Assembly (NCBI GenBank): GCA_019635355.1
Contig: JAHBZQ010000001.1
Location: 4,960,001 to 5,024,000 of the forward strand
Origin: Rhizobacter sp.
GTDB taxonomy: Bacteria; Pseudomonadota; Gammaproteobacteria; Burkholderiales; Burkholderiaceae_C
Length of the DNA stretch: 64,000 nt
Direction of reading: 5' to 3'
In this document: piece after piece, positions 9,422 to 19,431 of the stretch
Position numbering within the stretch: the stretch's first letter is position 1
How the letters are laid out: the number at the start of each line of letters is the position of its first letter
Position numbers and translations under genes: made by a program
Notes under the pieces: model-generated
Told to the model about the DNA's origin: nothing
What the model saw: only the letters and a program-made list of their open reading frames with translations
Database searches by the model: none

Positions 9422-9940
9422 ATGAAAGACATTTACGTTGACTTCAAGGCGGGCGGCATCAAGGGTGACAGCAAGGACAGCACCCACGCTGGCACGGTGG
9501 AAGTCACTTCCTTCAGCCACGAGATCCGTCAGCCGAAATCGGCGACCTCGTCGACCGCCGGTGGCCACACCTCGGAACGTGTCGAGCACGGTGAAATGAT
9601 TTTCACCAAGGACATCGACTTCGCGTCGCCGGCGCTGCTCGTGGCCTGCTCCTCGGGTACGGTGATCAAAGACGTGGAAATCCACTTCTACCGCGCCTTC
9701 GGCTCCAACACCGCAGGTGGCACCCAGAGCCGCAAGAAGTACTGGGCGATCAAGCTGAAGAACGTGATCGTTGCTTCGGTTGCGAACGTCATCAGCGGCG
9801 AAGGCCTGCCGGGCGAGACCTTCAGCCTGAAGTACTCGGCCATCGAGTGGAGCTACGACGAAATCAAGGTCGATGGCAGCCAAGGCAACAAGATGACCAA
9901 GCAGTGGAACCTGCAAAACAACACCCCGACCTTCGCCTAA
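9422..9940 (+). CDS. hcp: Hcp/TssD tube protein
   Basis: 172 aa, Hcp1 family (DIYVDFKAGGIKGDSKDS, SFSHEIRQPKSA, KKYWAIKLKNVIVASVANVI, SAIEWSYDEIKVDG). It forms hexameric rings stacked into the expelled tube. A strong AAAGGAG ribosome site lies upstream. An intrinsic terminator stands 19 bp after the stop, separating hcp from tssE, which should raise tube protein output over baseplate protein. Confidence 0.97.
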   Translation: MKDIYVDFKAGGIKGDSKDSTHAGTVEVTSFSHEIRQPKSATSSTAGGHTSERVEHGEMIFTKDIDFASPALLVACSSGTVIKDVEIHFYRAFGSNTAGGTQSRKKYWAIKLKNVIVASVANVISGEGLPGETFSLKYSAIEWSYDEIKVDGSQGNKMTKQWNLQNNTPTFA

Positions 9941-9959
9941 AGCGAATCGCCGTGTGAAG

Positions 9960-9985
9960 AGGGCGAGCACTGCTCGCCCTTTTTT
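9960..9985 (+). terminator. Intrinsic terminator after hcp
   Basis: AGGGCGAG, loop CACTG, CTCGCCCT, then a run of T: an 8-bp GC-rich stem (10 bp if the loop closes) and U-tract. It lies in the middle of the tss arm, only 18 bp before the tssE start, so it is more likely a partial attenuator than an operon end. Confidence 0.85.
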
Positions 9986-10003
9986 GCGCCCGGTTCGCGT
10001 GCG

Positions 10004-10483
10004 ATGCCCATGCAGCGCTTTACCCCGTCATTGTTCGAGCGCCTGTTCGACGACCATTCGTCGTCTGGCGCCGATCACCTGTTGCGTGGCCTCACCATCG
10101 AGCAGATGAAGGCGAGCGTGGCGCGCGATCTCGAGGCCCTGCTCAACAGCCGTCTTGGTGTGCAGGCCGACATGACCGCCGGCTTCCCGCATGCGAGGTC
10201 GTCCATCCTCACGTTCGGCCTGCGCGATTTCGCCGGCATGAGCTTCGAGAGCCATCTCGACCAGCAAACCATCTGCGAGGCGATCAGCCAGACCATCGAG
10301 CGGCACGAGCCACGCCTGCGCAACGTGTCGGTCGAACTCAACAACCCCGACAAGCACCTGCAACTGCTCAACTTCGCGGTGAAAGCCATGCTGGTGCTCG
10401 ACCCGGCCTATGAGCCGGTGAGCTTCGACGCCTTTCTGCAGCCGATGACGCAGAAGTACGACGTGGCCCTCTCGGGGCGCTGA
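10004..10483 (+). CDS. tssE: TssE baseplate protein (gp25-like)
   Basis: 159 aa, gp25/HsiF family: RFTPSLFERLFDD at the N-terminus, then SSILTFGLRDFAGMSFES and the IERHEPRLRNVSVEL block. It is part of the TssEFG wedge that starts sheath assembly. No clear ribosome site precedes the first ATG; a second ATG two codons on is equally possible. It follows the hcp terminator directly. Confidence 0.94.
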   Translation: MPMQRFTPSLFERLFDDHSSSGADHLLRGLTIEQMKASVARDLEALLNSRLGVQADMTAGFPHARSSILTFGLRDFAGMSFESHLDQQTICEAISQTIERHEPRLRNVSVELNNPDKHLQLLNFAVKAMLVLDPAYEPVSFDAFLQPMTQKYDVALSGR

Positions 10484-10509
10484 GCTCCGGCTTTCAGACC
10501 GACCTCGGC

Positions 10510-12402
10510 ATGGACGAACTTCTCCCGCACTACGAACGAGAACTCGCCTTCCTGCGTGAAGACGTGAAGGGCTTCGCCGCGCGTTACCCCAAGGTGGCGG
10601 GCCGCCTGCAGCTCGCAAGCGGGATCGCGGAAGACCCCCACGTCGAGCGGCTGATCCAGTCGTTTGCCTTGCTCGCAGCACGCGTCCACAAGCGCTTGGA
10701 CGACGACTTCCCGCTCGTCACCGAATCGCTGCTCGACGTGCTCTACCCGCATTACCTGCGGCCGTTTCCGTCGTGCTCGATTGCGCAGTTCGATCTCGGC
10801 TCCGCTGCCGGGCAGATGAGCGCCGCGGCTGCCGTGCCGCGCGGCACCTTGCTGAACACCCGCGCCGTGCGGGGCGTGGCCTGCAAGTTCCGCACGGCCT
10901 ATCCGCTGTCGCTGGCACCGGTGCGAGTGGCTTCGGCAAGCTATCGCAACACGATTGCAGCTCCCGAGGGCACGCGGGTGCCTTCGTCGGCCACGTCGGT
11001 GATCTCGATCCAGCTCGAACTCACTTCGCCGCGCGCCAGCTGGGCGGTGGTGGGCGAGCGGCTGCGTGTGTACCTCGACGGCGAGCCGTCGCAGGTGAGC
11101 GCACTGCGCGAGGCGCTGTGCGAGAAGGTGGTCGCGGTGATGCTGCAGGCCACGCCGCATGGACCGTGGACGGCGGGCCCCCGGTCCGAGCGGCCGAGCC
11201 TCGTGGGCTTCGGTGACGACGAAGCGCTGATCGACTACGACGAGCGCTCGCACCCGGCCTATCGCCTGCTGACCGAATACTTCGCATTCCCCGACAAGTT
11301 CAACTTCGTCGACCTGCCCTTGCCCTTGGCGTCGGTGCCCGGCTTGCTGCCGGTCGGCGATGAAGTCACCGCGCGGCCGAGCCGCATCACCTTGCATCTC
11401 GTGCTCTCGGGGCTGCGCAGCGACTCCGACCAGGCGCGCCTGCTCGAATCCATCTCGGCCGATAGTTTTGCGCTCGGCTGCACGCCGGTCGTCAACCTCT
11501 TCAAGCAAAACGCCGATCCCATCCGCGTGACGCACACCGCCGCGCGCTACCCGGTGGTGGTCGACGCGCGCAAGGCGTTTGCCTACGAGGTCTACTCGGT
11601 CGATCGCGTGTTCCGCGTCAAGCAGACGCCGCACGGCGAGTCGGTCGACGAGTTCCGCCCCTTCTTCTCGCTGTACCACGACGACCTGCTCGGCGAGGGC
11701 GATGAGCTCGGCGAGCGCCCGCCAGGCCGCTACTGGCACGTGCAGCGCGACGAGATGCTGGCCGACGCGAGCCCGGGCTATGAAGTCGAGATGTCGATCG
11801 TCGACGTGGACTTCGAACCCACCGCTCCCCAGGTCGACACACTCTCGCTTCAGGTCACCGCGACCAACCGCGACCTGCCGAGCCAGCTCAGCTTCGGTAC
11901 GCCGGGCGGCGATCTCTTCATCGAAGGGGGCAGCGTCGCACGAGAAATCCGCATGCTGCGCAAGCCCACGTCGACCCACCGTATCGAGCGCGGTCGCGGC
12001 AGCCTGTGGCGGCTGGTGTCGCACCTGTCGCTCAACCACCTGTCGCTCAGTGGGCGGGGTGTCGAGGCTTTGAAGGAAATGCTGCGCCTGTATGACCTGC
12101 CCCAAGACGCCGCGAATCGGCGGCAGGTCGACGGTGTCACGTCGATCGAGTTCGTGCCGGCCACCGCGTGGCTGACGGGCGAGCCCTTCGCCACTTTCGT
12201 GCGCGGCACGGAGGTGCGGGTGGTCGTCGATGAAGAGAGCTACGTGGGCACCGGCCTGCACCTTTTCGCCAGCATGCTCGACCGCTTCTTCGGGCTGTAT
12301 GTGCACATCAACAGCTTCACCAAGCTGACACTGATCTCGGCGCGCACCCGGCAGCCGCTCATCACATGCCCACCCCGCAACGGCGCGACGGCCCTGGTCT
12401 GA
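10510..12402 (+). CDS. tssF: TssF baseplate protein
   Basis: 630 aa, VasA/ImpG family, typical length. It starts MDELLPHYERELAFLREDVK and continues FAARYPKVAGRLQL and LLDVLYPHYLRPFPSCSI, all family hallmarks, ending with the FGLYVHINSFTKLTL motif. It builds the baseplate wedge with TssE and TssG. The last 37 nt overlap the start of tssG. Confidence 0.96.
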   Translation: MDELLPHYERELAFLREDVKGFAARYPKVAGRLQLASGIAEDPHVERLIQSFALLAARVHKRLDDDFPLVTESLLDVLYPHYLRPFPSCSIAQFDLGSAAGQMSAAAAVPRGTLLNTRAVRGVACKFRTAYPLSLAPVRVASASYRNTIAAPEGTRVPSSATSVISIQLELTSPRASWAVVGERLRVYLDGEPSQVSALREALCEKVVAVMLQATPHGPWTAGPRSERPSLVGFGDDEALIDYDERSHPAYRLLTEYFAFPDKFNFVDLPLPLASVPGLLPVGDEVTARPSRITLHLVLSGLRSDSDQARLLESISADSFALGCTPVVNLFKQNADPIRVTHTAARYPVVVDARKAFAYEVYSVDRVFRVKQTPHGESVDEFRPFFSLYHDDLLGEGDELGERPPGRYWHVQRDEMLADASPGYEVEMSIVDVDFEPTAPQVDTLSLQVTATNRDLPSQLSFGTPGGDLFIEGGSVAREIRMLRKPTSTHRIERGRGSLWRLVSHLSLNHLSLSGRGVEALKEMLRLYDLPQDAANRRQVDGVTSIEFVPATAWLTGEPFATFVRGTEVRVVVDEESYVGTGLHLFASMLDRFFGLYVHINSFTKLTLISARTRQPLITCPPRNGATALV

Positions 12403-13445
12403 TCGACCAGCTGTTCGAGGACCCGCACCGCTTCGAGTTTTTCCAGGCGGTGAGGCTGCTCGAGCGCACGCTGACGGCGCAGCATGGACCGAGCGCCGAC
12501 CTGCTGCCGCCGCAATTGCGCTTTCGCAACTCGTCGTCGCTGTCGTTTCCTGCCAGCGAGATCGAGTCGCTGAAAGTTCGGTGGAAGCAATCGGAAGACG
12601 AGGCGGCCGGCGCAGCGCCCGAGATCGATGGCATCGACATCACCCCGGCCTTCATGGGCCTGCTCGGCGTGGCCGGTGCACTGCCGTATGTCTACACCGA
12701 GCAGATCGCCCAGCGCGAGCTGTACCAGAAGGACTTCGCCGCGCGAAGCTTTCTCGACCTCTTCAGCAACCGTGTGCTCGCGCTCTTCTACCAAGCCTGG
12801 AAGAAGAGCCGCCTGCAACTCCAGTACGAAACCGACCGCCGCAACCGCTTCGCCCCGATGGTGCTGGCGCTCGCCGGCCTGGGCCAAGCGCCGCTCCACG
12901 ATCGGTTGAAGCCGGAAGCCGGTGGCGTGAACGATGAAGGCCTCGCTTTCTTCGCAGGCGCCTTGCAGCAGCGCACGCTGTCGGCGCAGCAGCTGCAGCA
13001 GCTGCTGTCGCGCTACCTCAAGGTGGCGGTGCGCATCGAGCAGTTCTGTGGCCGCTGGTACACGCTGCCACCCGATGCCCGCACGGTGCTCGGCCTGAGC
13101 GGCGGGCAGTTGGGGCGCAACGCGCTGTCGGGCGAGCGTGTGTGGCAGCGCGACCTGCGCGTGCGGGTCGTGCTGGGCCCGCTCGACCATCGCATGTTCC
13201 AACGCTTCCTTCCCGGCGCGCCCGGTGCCACCGCGCTGCGTGAGCTGCTCACGCTGCTGAGCGGCGTGAGCCTCGAGTACGAGATCAAGATCGTGCTGCG
13301 TGCCGACGCGGTCCACAGCAGCTCGCTCGGCTCGGGCCGGTCTCCCCTGGCCGGCCGCCTGGGCTGGGACACCTACTTGCAGACCCGCCCGTCCACCACC
13401 GATCGGTCGGACGTGCGCTACGACATCCACGCGGCTGCCGCCTGA
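12366..13445 (+). CDS. tssG: TssG baseplate protein
   Basis: 359 aa, VasB/ImpH family: LIDQLFEDPHRFEFFQAVRL at the N-terminus, then LRFRNSSSLSFPASEIESL and TPAFMGLLGVAGALPYVYTE. It completes the baseplate wedge with TssF and TssE. The ATG lies inside tssF (37-nt overlap), and tssH starts 46 bp after the stop. Confidence 0.95.
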   Translation: MPTPQRRDGPGLIDQLFEDPHRFEFFQAVRLLERTLTAQHGPSADLLPPQLRFRNSSSLSFPASEIESLKVRWKQSEDEAAGAAPEIDGIDITPAFMGLLGVAGALPYVYTEQIAQRELYQKDFAARSFLDLFSNRVLALFYQAWKKSRLQLQYETDRRNRFAPMVLALAGLGQAPLHDRLKPEAGGVNDEGLAFFAGALQQRTLSAQQLQQLLSRYLKVAVRIEQFCGRWYTLPPDARTVLGLSGGQLGRNALSGERVWQRDLRVRVVLGPLDHRMFQRFLPGAPGATALRELLTLLSGVSLEYEIKIVLRADAVHSSSLGSGRSPLAGRLGWDTYLQTRPSTTDRSDVRYDIHAAAA

Positions 13446-13491
13446 GCGGCCACGGCCACAACCATCACATACATCGCTGTCATCCCTGCCC

Positions 13492-16206
13492 ATGTCCACC
13501 AACCTCAAGACCCTAATCTCCAAGCTGAACGACACGACGCGCCGCGCCGCCGAGCGGGCTGCCAGCCTGTGCATGGCCCGCGGCAACTACGAGGTCGACA
13601 TCGAGCATCTGTTCCTTGCGTTGCTCGAGAGCCCGCAAGGCGACCTGGCGCTCCTGTGCAAGCGCTTCGGCATCTCGGCCACCGAGCTGCAGCGAGACCT
13701 GGAGAACGAGATCTCCCGCTTCAAGACGGGCAATGGCCGCACGCCGGTGTTTTCTCAACACCTGCCCGTGCTGCTGGAGCACGCGTGGTTGATCGCTTCG
13801 CTCGAATCGCACACCAGCCGCATCCGCGGGGCGCACCTGCTGCTTGCGCTGCTGACCGAGCCGAGCCTGAGCCAGCTGGCGTTCCGCGGCTCCAAGCTCT
13901 TCGTCAAGTTCAAGCTCGACGAACTCAAGCACAAGCTGAGCGAGCTGACCCAAGGCTCGCAGGAAGCGGCCGAGTCGGTGCGCGCGGCCGATGCACCGGC
14001 AGCCGACAGCGAAGCCGATGCCGCCGAGCAGGCGGCGGCCCCTGGTGGCAAGACACCCGCGCTCGATCAGTTCACCACCAACCTCACCCAGCGTGCGCGC
14101 GACGGCAAGGTCGACCCGGTGATCGGCCGCGACCCCGAGATCCGCCAGTGCATCGACATCCTGATGCGCCGCCGCCAGAACAACCCCATCCTCACCGGCG
14201 AGGCGGGTGTGGGCAAGACAGCGGTGGTGGAGGGGCTCGCGCTGCGCATCGCGCAGGGCGACGTGCCACCCCCGCTGCAAGGCGTGGAGTTGCACACCCT
14301 TGACATGGGCCTGTTGCAGGCCGGCGCATCGGTGAAGGGCGAGTTCGAGAACCGCCTGAAGAACGTGATCGACGAGGTGAAGAAGAGCCCGCACCCCATC
14401 ATCCTGTTCATCGACGAAGCCCACACCATGATCGGCGCCGGCGGCCAGGCCGGCCAGAACGACGCGGCCAACCTGCTCAAGCCCGCGCTCGCCCGCGGCG
14501 AGTTGCGCACGGTCGCGGCCACGACCTGGAGCGAGTACAAGAAGTATTTCGAAAAAGATGCGGCGCTCGCCCGCCGCTTTCAGGTGGTGAAGGTCGAAGA
14601 GCCCAGCGAGCCGCTCGCTGCCGCCATGCTGCGCGGCATGGCGCCGCTGATGGAGAAGCACTTCAACGTGCGCCTCTTCGACGAAGCCATTACCGAGGCC
14701 GTGCGTCTCTCGGCCCGCTACATCAGTGGCCGCCAGCTGCCCGACAAGGCGATCAGCGTGCTCGACACCGCCTGCGCCAAAGTGGCGCTGGGCCAGAACG
14801 CCACGCCGTCGATCATCGAAGACACCCAGCGCCAGCTCGAGCGCCTCGGCGCGGAACGTGAAGCGCTGCTGCGCGAGCAGGCGGCGGGCGCCGACCATGC
14901 CGTGCGCCTGGGCGAGCTGAACGACCTGCGCCAGCAACTCACCGACCAGGCTGGCGCGCTCAAGTCGCGCTGGGAGCGCGAGAAGGCGCTCGTGGCGGAA
15001 ATCCGCGAGATGCGCAGCCAGCTGGAATCTGCACCTGCTCCGGTGCCCTCCGATGCCGCGGCTGGCGAGCCCAAGCCCAAGGCGAAGTCGACCAAGGCGG
15101 CGAAGGCCTCGACCCCCGAGCAAGCCGCGCTGCAAGCCAAGCTCGCCGAGCTGGAGCAGCTGCAAGGCGAGAGCCCGATGGTGCCGATGCAGGTCGATGG
15201 CACCGTGGTGGCCGAGATCGTCGCCGCGTGGACGGGCATTCCGCTTGGCAAGATGGTCAAGGACGAGATCAAGACCGTGCTCGGCCTGCTGCCCACGCTG
15301 AAGGAACGCATCATCGGCCAGGACCACGCCCTCGAAGCCGTGGCCCAGCGTGTGCGCACCGCACGCGCGAACCTCGAAGACCCGAACAAGCCCAAGGGCG
15401 TGTTCATGTTCGTTGGCCCCTCGGGTGTGGGCAAGACCGAGACCGCGCTGGCGCTGGCCGACGTGCTCTACGGCGGCGAGCGCAACATGATCACCATCAA
15501 CATGAGCGAGTACCAGGAGTCGCACACCGTGAGCGGCCTCAAGGGCTCGCCTCCGGGGTACGTGGGCTACGGCGAAGGCGGCGTGCTGACCGAAGCCGTG
15601 CGCCGTCGCCCTTACAGCGTGGTGCTGCTCGACGAAGTGGAGAAGGCCCACCCCGACGTGCTGGAGATGTTCTTCCAGGTCTTCGACAAGGGCGTGATGG
15701 ACGACGCCGAGGGCCGCGAGATCGACTTCCGCAACGCGGTGATCATCCTCACCAGCAACGTCGGATCGCAGACCGTGATGCAGGCCTGCCTGAACAAGCC
15801 CGCCGAAGAACTGCCCGATGCCGACGCCCTGGCCGAGCACCTGCGCCCGCAGCTCTACAAGGCCTTCAAGCCGGCGTTCCTCGGCCGCATGAAGGTGGTG
15901 CCGTACTACCCCATCTCCGACGACGTGCTCGAGCAGATCATCCGCCTCAAGCTCGACCGCATCGCCACCCGTGTGTCGACCAACCACAAGGCGCAGTTCG
16001 ACTACGACGACGGGCTCGTCGACGCGGTGCTCGCGCGTTGCACCGAGGTCGACACCGGCGCCCGCGCGGTCGACCACATCCTCAACGGCACGCTGCTGCC
16101 CGAGATCGCCGAGAGCGTGCTCGCCCGCATGGCGGAAGGGCAGGCCATCAGCCGCATCAAGGTCAGCGCCGGCAAGGACGGGAAGTTCAAGTACAGCGTC
16201 AAGTAA
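13492..16206 (+). CDS. tssH: TssH/ClpV sheath-recycling AAA+ ATPase
   Basis: 904 aa from the ATG giving MSTNLKTLISKLNDTTRRAA; the frame is open further upstream, but that part antedates the family N-terminus and overlaps tssG. Two AAA+ modules are seen: Walker A GEAGVGKT near residue 240 with LFIDEAHTMIGAG, and GPSGVGKT near residue 642 with VVLLDEVEKAHPDVLEMFF. A helical middle domain lies between them. A Lys/Ala-rich insert (KPKAKSTKAAKAS) falls near residue 530. It disassembles contracted TssBC sheath. Confidence 0.96.
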   Translation: MSTNLKTLISKLNDTTRRAAERAASLCMARGNYEVDIEHLFLALLESPQGDLALLCKRFGISATELQRDLENEISRFKTGNGRTPVFSQHLPVLLEHAWLIASLESHTSRIRGAHLLLALLTEPSLSQLAFRGSKLFVKFKLDELKHKLSELTQGSQEAAESVRAADAPAADSEADAAEQAAAPGGKTPALDQFTTNLTQRARDGKVDPVIGRDPEIRQCIDILMRRRQNNPILTGEAGVGKTAVVEGLALRIAQGDVPPPLQGVELHTLDMGLLQAGASVKGEFENRLKNVIDEVKKSPHPIILFIDEAHTMIGAGGQAGQNDAANLLKPALARGELRTVAATTWSEYKKYFEKDAALARRFQVVKVEEPSEPLAAAMLRGMAPLMEKHFNVRLFDEAITEAVRLSARYISGRQLPDKAISVLDTACAKVALGQNATPSIIEDTQRQLERLGAEREALLREQAAGADHAVRLGELNDLRQQLTDQAGALKSRWEREKALVAEIREMRSQLESAPAPVPSDAAAGEPKPKAKSTKAAKASTPEQAALQAKLAELEQLQGESPMVPMQVDGTVVAEIVAAWTGIPLGKMVKDEIKTVLGLLPTLKERIIGQDHALEAVAQRVRTARANLEDPNKPKGVFMFVGPSGVGKTETALALADVLYGGERNMITINMSEYQESHTVSGLKGSPPGYVGYGEGGVLTEAVRRRPYSVVLLDEVEKAHPDVLEMFFQVFDKGVMDDAEGREIDFRNAVIILTSNVGSQTVMQACLNKPAEELPDADALAEHLRPQLYKAFKPAFLGRMKVVPYYPISDDVLEQIIRLKLDRIATRVSTNHKAQFDYDDGLVDAVLARCTEVDTGARAVDHILNGTLLPEIAESVLARMAEGQAISRIKVSAGKDGKFKYSVK

Positions 16207-16339
16207 GGGTGCGGTGGTTACCAATGTTTACCTGCCGGAGTGTTGCTTCGTCCCTCTGAGGGATTGCCTGTACGAGTGGGGCGCAGGGATGATTCACCCC
16301 CGGCGATAAGTGCCCGAGAGTCCGTAGCGCAACTCCCTC

Positions 16340-19300
16340 ATGTCTGCCTTGTCTGCCGTTCAATCCGTGGTGCAAGCCGTGCTGGCGGCCCTGGGGCCCA
16401 ACCAGAACCAGCGGCTGCTGAGGCTGCACACGCCGCTCGGCCCCAACGTGCTGCTGGCCGAGCGCCTGCTCGGCACTGAAACCATCGGCCCGCGTGCGCC
16501 TGGCGTTACGCCATCCGCAGGCTTCAAGTTCGACGTGCTTGCGCTGAGCACCAATGCGCACCTCCGCCTCAAAGACCTCATCGGCCAACCCGTCCGCATC
16601 GACCTGCTCACCGGGCAGAGCCTCACGGCGCTGCGCCCGTTCCACGGCCACGTGACCGCTTTCGCGCTGCTCGGCAGCGATGGAGGTCTGGCACGCTACA
16701 AGCTCACCATCGAGCCGTGGCTGAGCGTGCTCGCGCATCGGCAAGACGCCTGGGTCTTCCAGGACAAGACCGTGATGGAGATCCTCGATGAGGTCTTCGC
16801 CGACTACCAGGCTCAAGGCAAGCTCGCGCCCGCATGGCGCTGGGAGCTGGCCGACGCCAGCGTCTACGCCCGCCGCAGCCTGTGCATCCAGTACCACGAG
16901 AGCGACCTCGCGTTCGTGCAGCGCCTGATGGCCGAGGAAGGGCTCTTCTGCTGGTTCGAGCACGAAGCCTCGGAAGGCGACACGCTGGGCCAGCACACCC
17001 TGGTGATTGCCGACCACAACGGCTGCTTCAAGCCCAACGCGCAATCACGGGTTCGCTACACCCAGAGCGCCTCGGCGAGTTTCAAGGAAGACAGCATCAC
17101 CCGGTTCGACGAAGCCCGGCGCGTGGCGCCCACGGTACTGTCGGCCGCCAGCTGGGACCATCGCTCCGTCTCGCAGCCTGCTGCTGAAGCCGCGGGCGAT
17201 GAACGCATCTCTGCCGAGGCCCTGGCCCTGGCACTGCGCGACCAGCCAGGCGCCTACGCCTACGAGACAGCCTCCCAGGCCGAGCGCCTGGTGCGCCGGC
17301 ACCTCGAAGCCGTGCAGGCCCCGGCCTGTCGGTACCAAGGCGAAGGCGCGTTGCGCCAGGCCGCCTGCGGCACCACCTTTACGCTCGCCGAACACCCGAG
17401 CGTGGCGGCCACCGATCAGTGGGTCATGCTCACGGTGCAGCACCGCGCGCGCAACAACATCACCGCCGATCTGTCGACGAGCCTGCAATCCCTCCTCGGC
17501 AAGATTCCGCAGGCGTTCGGTGAAACGCAGGGCGAGCAGGAGCTCAAGCGCGCCGAGCGGCCCAGCCTCTTCAGAGGCCCGGCCAATGCGACTGCCGAGC
17601 CCCTGTACCTCGCGCGCTTCTTTGCGCAAGACGCCGGCCTGCCGGTGCGCGGCACGCCGTGCCGCAACGAGCAGGGCGATCTGACGTTCGTGCGACCCAA
17701 GGTCGTCGGAACGCAGACGGCCATCGTCGTGGGCGTGGGCGAGCCGGTGCACACCGATCGCGACGGCCGCATCAAGATCCAGTTCCATTGGCAGCGCGGC
17801 ACCCAGAGCGCACTGCGGCTGGACCATCCCTCGGGCAGCAACGCACCCGGTGACAACAGCACCGGCACCTGGGTGCGGGTGGCGCAGCCCTGGGCGGGCG
17901 CCAACTGGGGCGGCCATTTCACTCCGCGCCTGGGCCAGGAGGTGCTGGTCAGCTTCATCGAAGACGACATTGACCGCCCCGTGGTGATCGGCAGCGCCTA
18001 CAACGGCGCGGGCAGTGCCGATGCGCAGGGCAACCAGGTGAGCGCCGGGGCCGGCACGGCGACAGGCAACGCAGCGGCGTGGTTCCCTGGCACCCAGAAA
18101 GCGGGCGAGCTGGAAGGGCATCAGCACCCCCACGTGCTGGCCGGCTTCAAGAGCCAGAGCCTGGAGGCCAGTGCGAGCGGCACCGGGGGCTACAACCAAC
18201 TGGTGTTCGATGACACGCCGGCCCAGGCGCGAGCGCAGCTGTCGAGCACCACTGCCTCGAGCTGGCTGCAGATCGGGCACCTGCTGCAGCAGAACGACAA
18301 CCAGCGGCTGGCCAAGCGCGGGCATGGGCTCGACCTCAGCACTACCGCCTATGGGGCGGTGAGGGCGGGGGCGGGCCTTTACCTGAGTGCCGATGCGCGA
18401 GCTCAGGGCAGCCAGGCAGGCGCTCAACCGGCCGACGCCCGTGCTGCGGTGGCGCAGCTGGAGTCCGCCGCGGAGCTGACGCAGACCCTGAACGAGACGG
18501 CGCAGAAGCACAACGCCAAGCTGAGTGGCGAGCCGGAGCCGAAGGATCTGCCGGTCCACAAAGGCCAGCAGTCCAGCATCGAGAGCCTTCAAAGCGACGA
18601 CAGCCGCGGCGATGCGGCTTCGTCTGACGGCAACGCCCAGATCGCTGCCATTAAGGGTGGTGCAGGCCGCGTGAGCGCCTGGTCACGCCCAGAGCTGCTC
18701 GTCAGCGCACCGGGCGGCGTCGGTGCGGCGACACCTGCACACGCGGTGCTGAGCGCCGGCACCCACGCGAGCTTGAGCGCAGGTCAGGACATCAACCTCG
18801 AAAGCCAGCGCAATATGGCGTTGGCTGTGAAATGCGGTTTAACCTTTTTCACCTACGGCAAGGCTCAGGACAAGGACAAACCCAACGCCGAGATCGGCAT
18901 GCAGCTGCATGCCGCGAGCGGCAATGTGAGCGTGCAGGCACAGGCTAACACCTTGCACCTCACGGCGGACAGGGCGGTGCGCGTGTCGAGCGTGACCAAC
19001 GCGATCACGATGGGGTCGCCCAAGCATGTGTTGCTGACAGCGGGTGGGGCAAGCTTGCGGATCGCCAGCGGAAGCATCACGTTCACCACCAGCGGGCCGG
19101 CGCAGTTCAAGGCGGCGATGAAAGAGCTGACGGCTGCCGAAAGCGCGTCGGTTCCGAGCTTGCACTTCGGCGTCGCCCCTTTCCCGAAGCACTACCTGCG
19201 CTTTGTTGCGCGAGACGCCTCAGGCAAGCCCCTGGCGAACAAGGCCTACGCAATGATGATGCCGGATGGAACCACTCGAACGGGTACGACTGATGCCTCG

Positions 19301-19399
19301 GGTAGAACCGAACAGGTGTTGACCGATGGGCCGAAGCGAATCGGCATATTCATTGAGGACGCAGAGCACGAAGGCTTCCACGTCTCGGAGCAGTCGTAA
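16340..19399 (+). CDS. vgrG: Second VgrG/TssI spike protein
   Basis: 1019 aa, with gp27-like core, needle (TWVRVAQPWAGANWGGHFTP), DUF2345 region and a short transthyretin-like tail (RDASGKPLANKAYAMMMPDG). It is clearly a paralogue of the leftward VgrG in layout, but the C-terminal adaptor differs and is shorter, as expected if each spike carries a different cargo. The gene follows tssH by 133 bp and precedes the putative cargo gene by 32 bp. No purine-rich ribosome site is seen before the ATG. Confidence 0.92.
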   Translation: MSALSAVQSVVQAVLAALGPNQNQRLLRLHTPLGPNVLLAERLLGTETIGPRAPGVTPSAGFKFDVLALSTNAHLRLKDLIGQPVRIDLLTGQSLTALRPFHGHVTAFALLGSDGGLARYKLTIEPWLSVLAHRQDAWVFQDKTVMEILDEVFADYQAQGKLAPAWRWELADASVYARRSLCIQYHESDLAFVQRLMAEEGLFCWFEHEASEGDTLGQHTLVIADHNGCFKPNAQSRVRYTQSASASFKEDSITRFDEARRVAPTVLSAASWDHRSVSQPAAEAAGDERISAEALALALRDQPGAYAYETASQAERLVRRHLEAVQAPACRYQGEGALRQAACGTTFTLAEHPSVAATDQWVMLTVQHRARNNITADLSTSLQSLLGKIPQAFGETQGEQELKRAERPSLFRGPANATAEPLYLARFFAQDAGLPVRGTPCRNEQGDLTFVRPKVVGTQTAIVVGVGEPVHTDRDGRIKIQFHWQRGTQSALRLDHPSGSNAPGDNSTGTWVRVAQPWAGANWGGHFTPRLGQEVLVSFIEDDIDRPVVIGSAYNGAGSADAQGNQVSAGAGTATGNAAAWFPGTQKAGELEGHQHPHVLAGFKSQSLEASASGTGGYNQLVFDDTPAQARAQLSSTTASSWLQIGHLLQQNDNQRLAKRGHGLDLSTTAYGAVRAGAGLYLSADARAQGSQAGAQPADARAAVAQLESAAELTQTLNETAQKHNAKLSGEPEPKDLPVHKGQQSSIESLQSDDSRGDAASSDGNAQIAAIKGGAGRVSAWSRPELLVSAPGGVGAATPAHAVLSAGTHASLSAGQDINLESQRNMALAVKCGLTFFTYGKAQDKDKPNAEIGMQLHAASGNVSVQAQANTLHLTADRAVRVSSVTNAITMGSPKHVLLTAGGASLRIASGSITFTTSGPAQFKAAMKELTAAESASVPSLHFGVAPFPKHYLRFVARDASGKPLANKAYAMMMPDGTTRTGTTDASGRTEQVLTDGPKRIGIFIEDAEHEGFHVSEQS

Positions 19400-19431
19400 A
19401 AGGACCGGCAGGACTGAGGGAGCGCCACGCC

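Noticed and set aside
13513..16224. 903-codon open frame antisense to tssH
   Set aside because: A GC-rich shadow frame: Arg/His/Val-rich low-complexity translation, no family motif, and fully opposite a complete ClpV.
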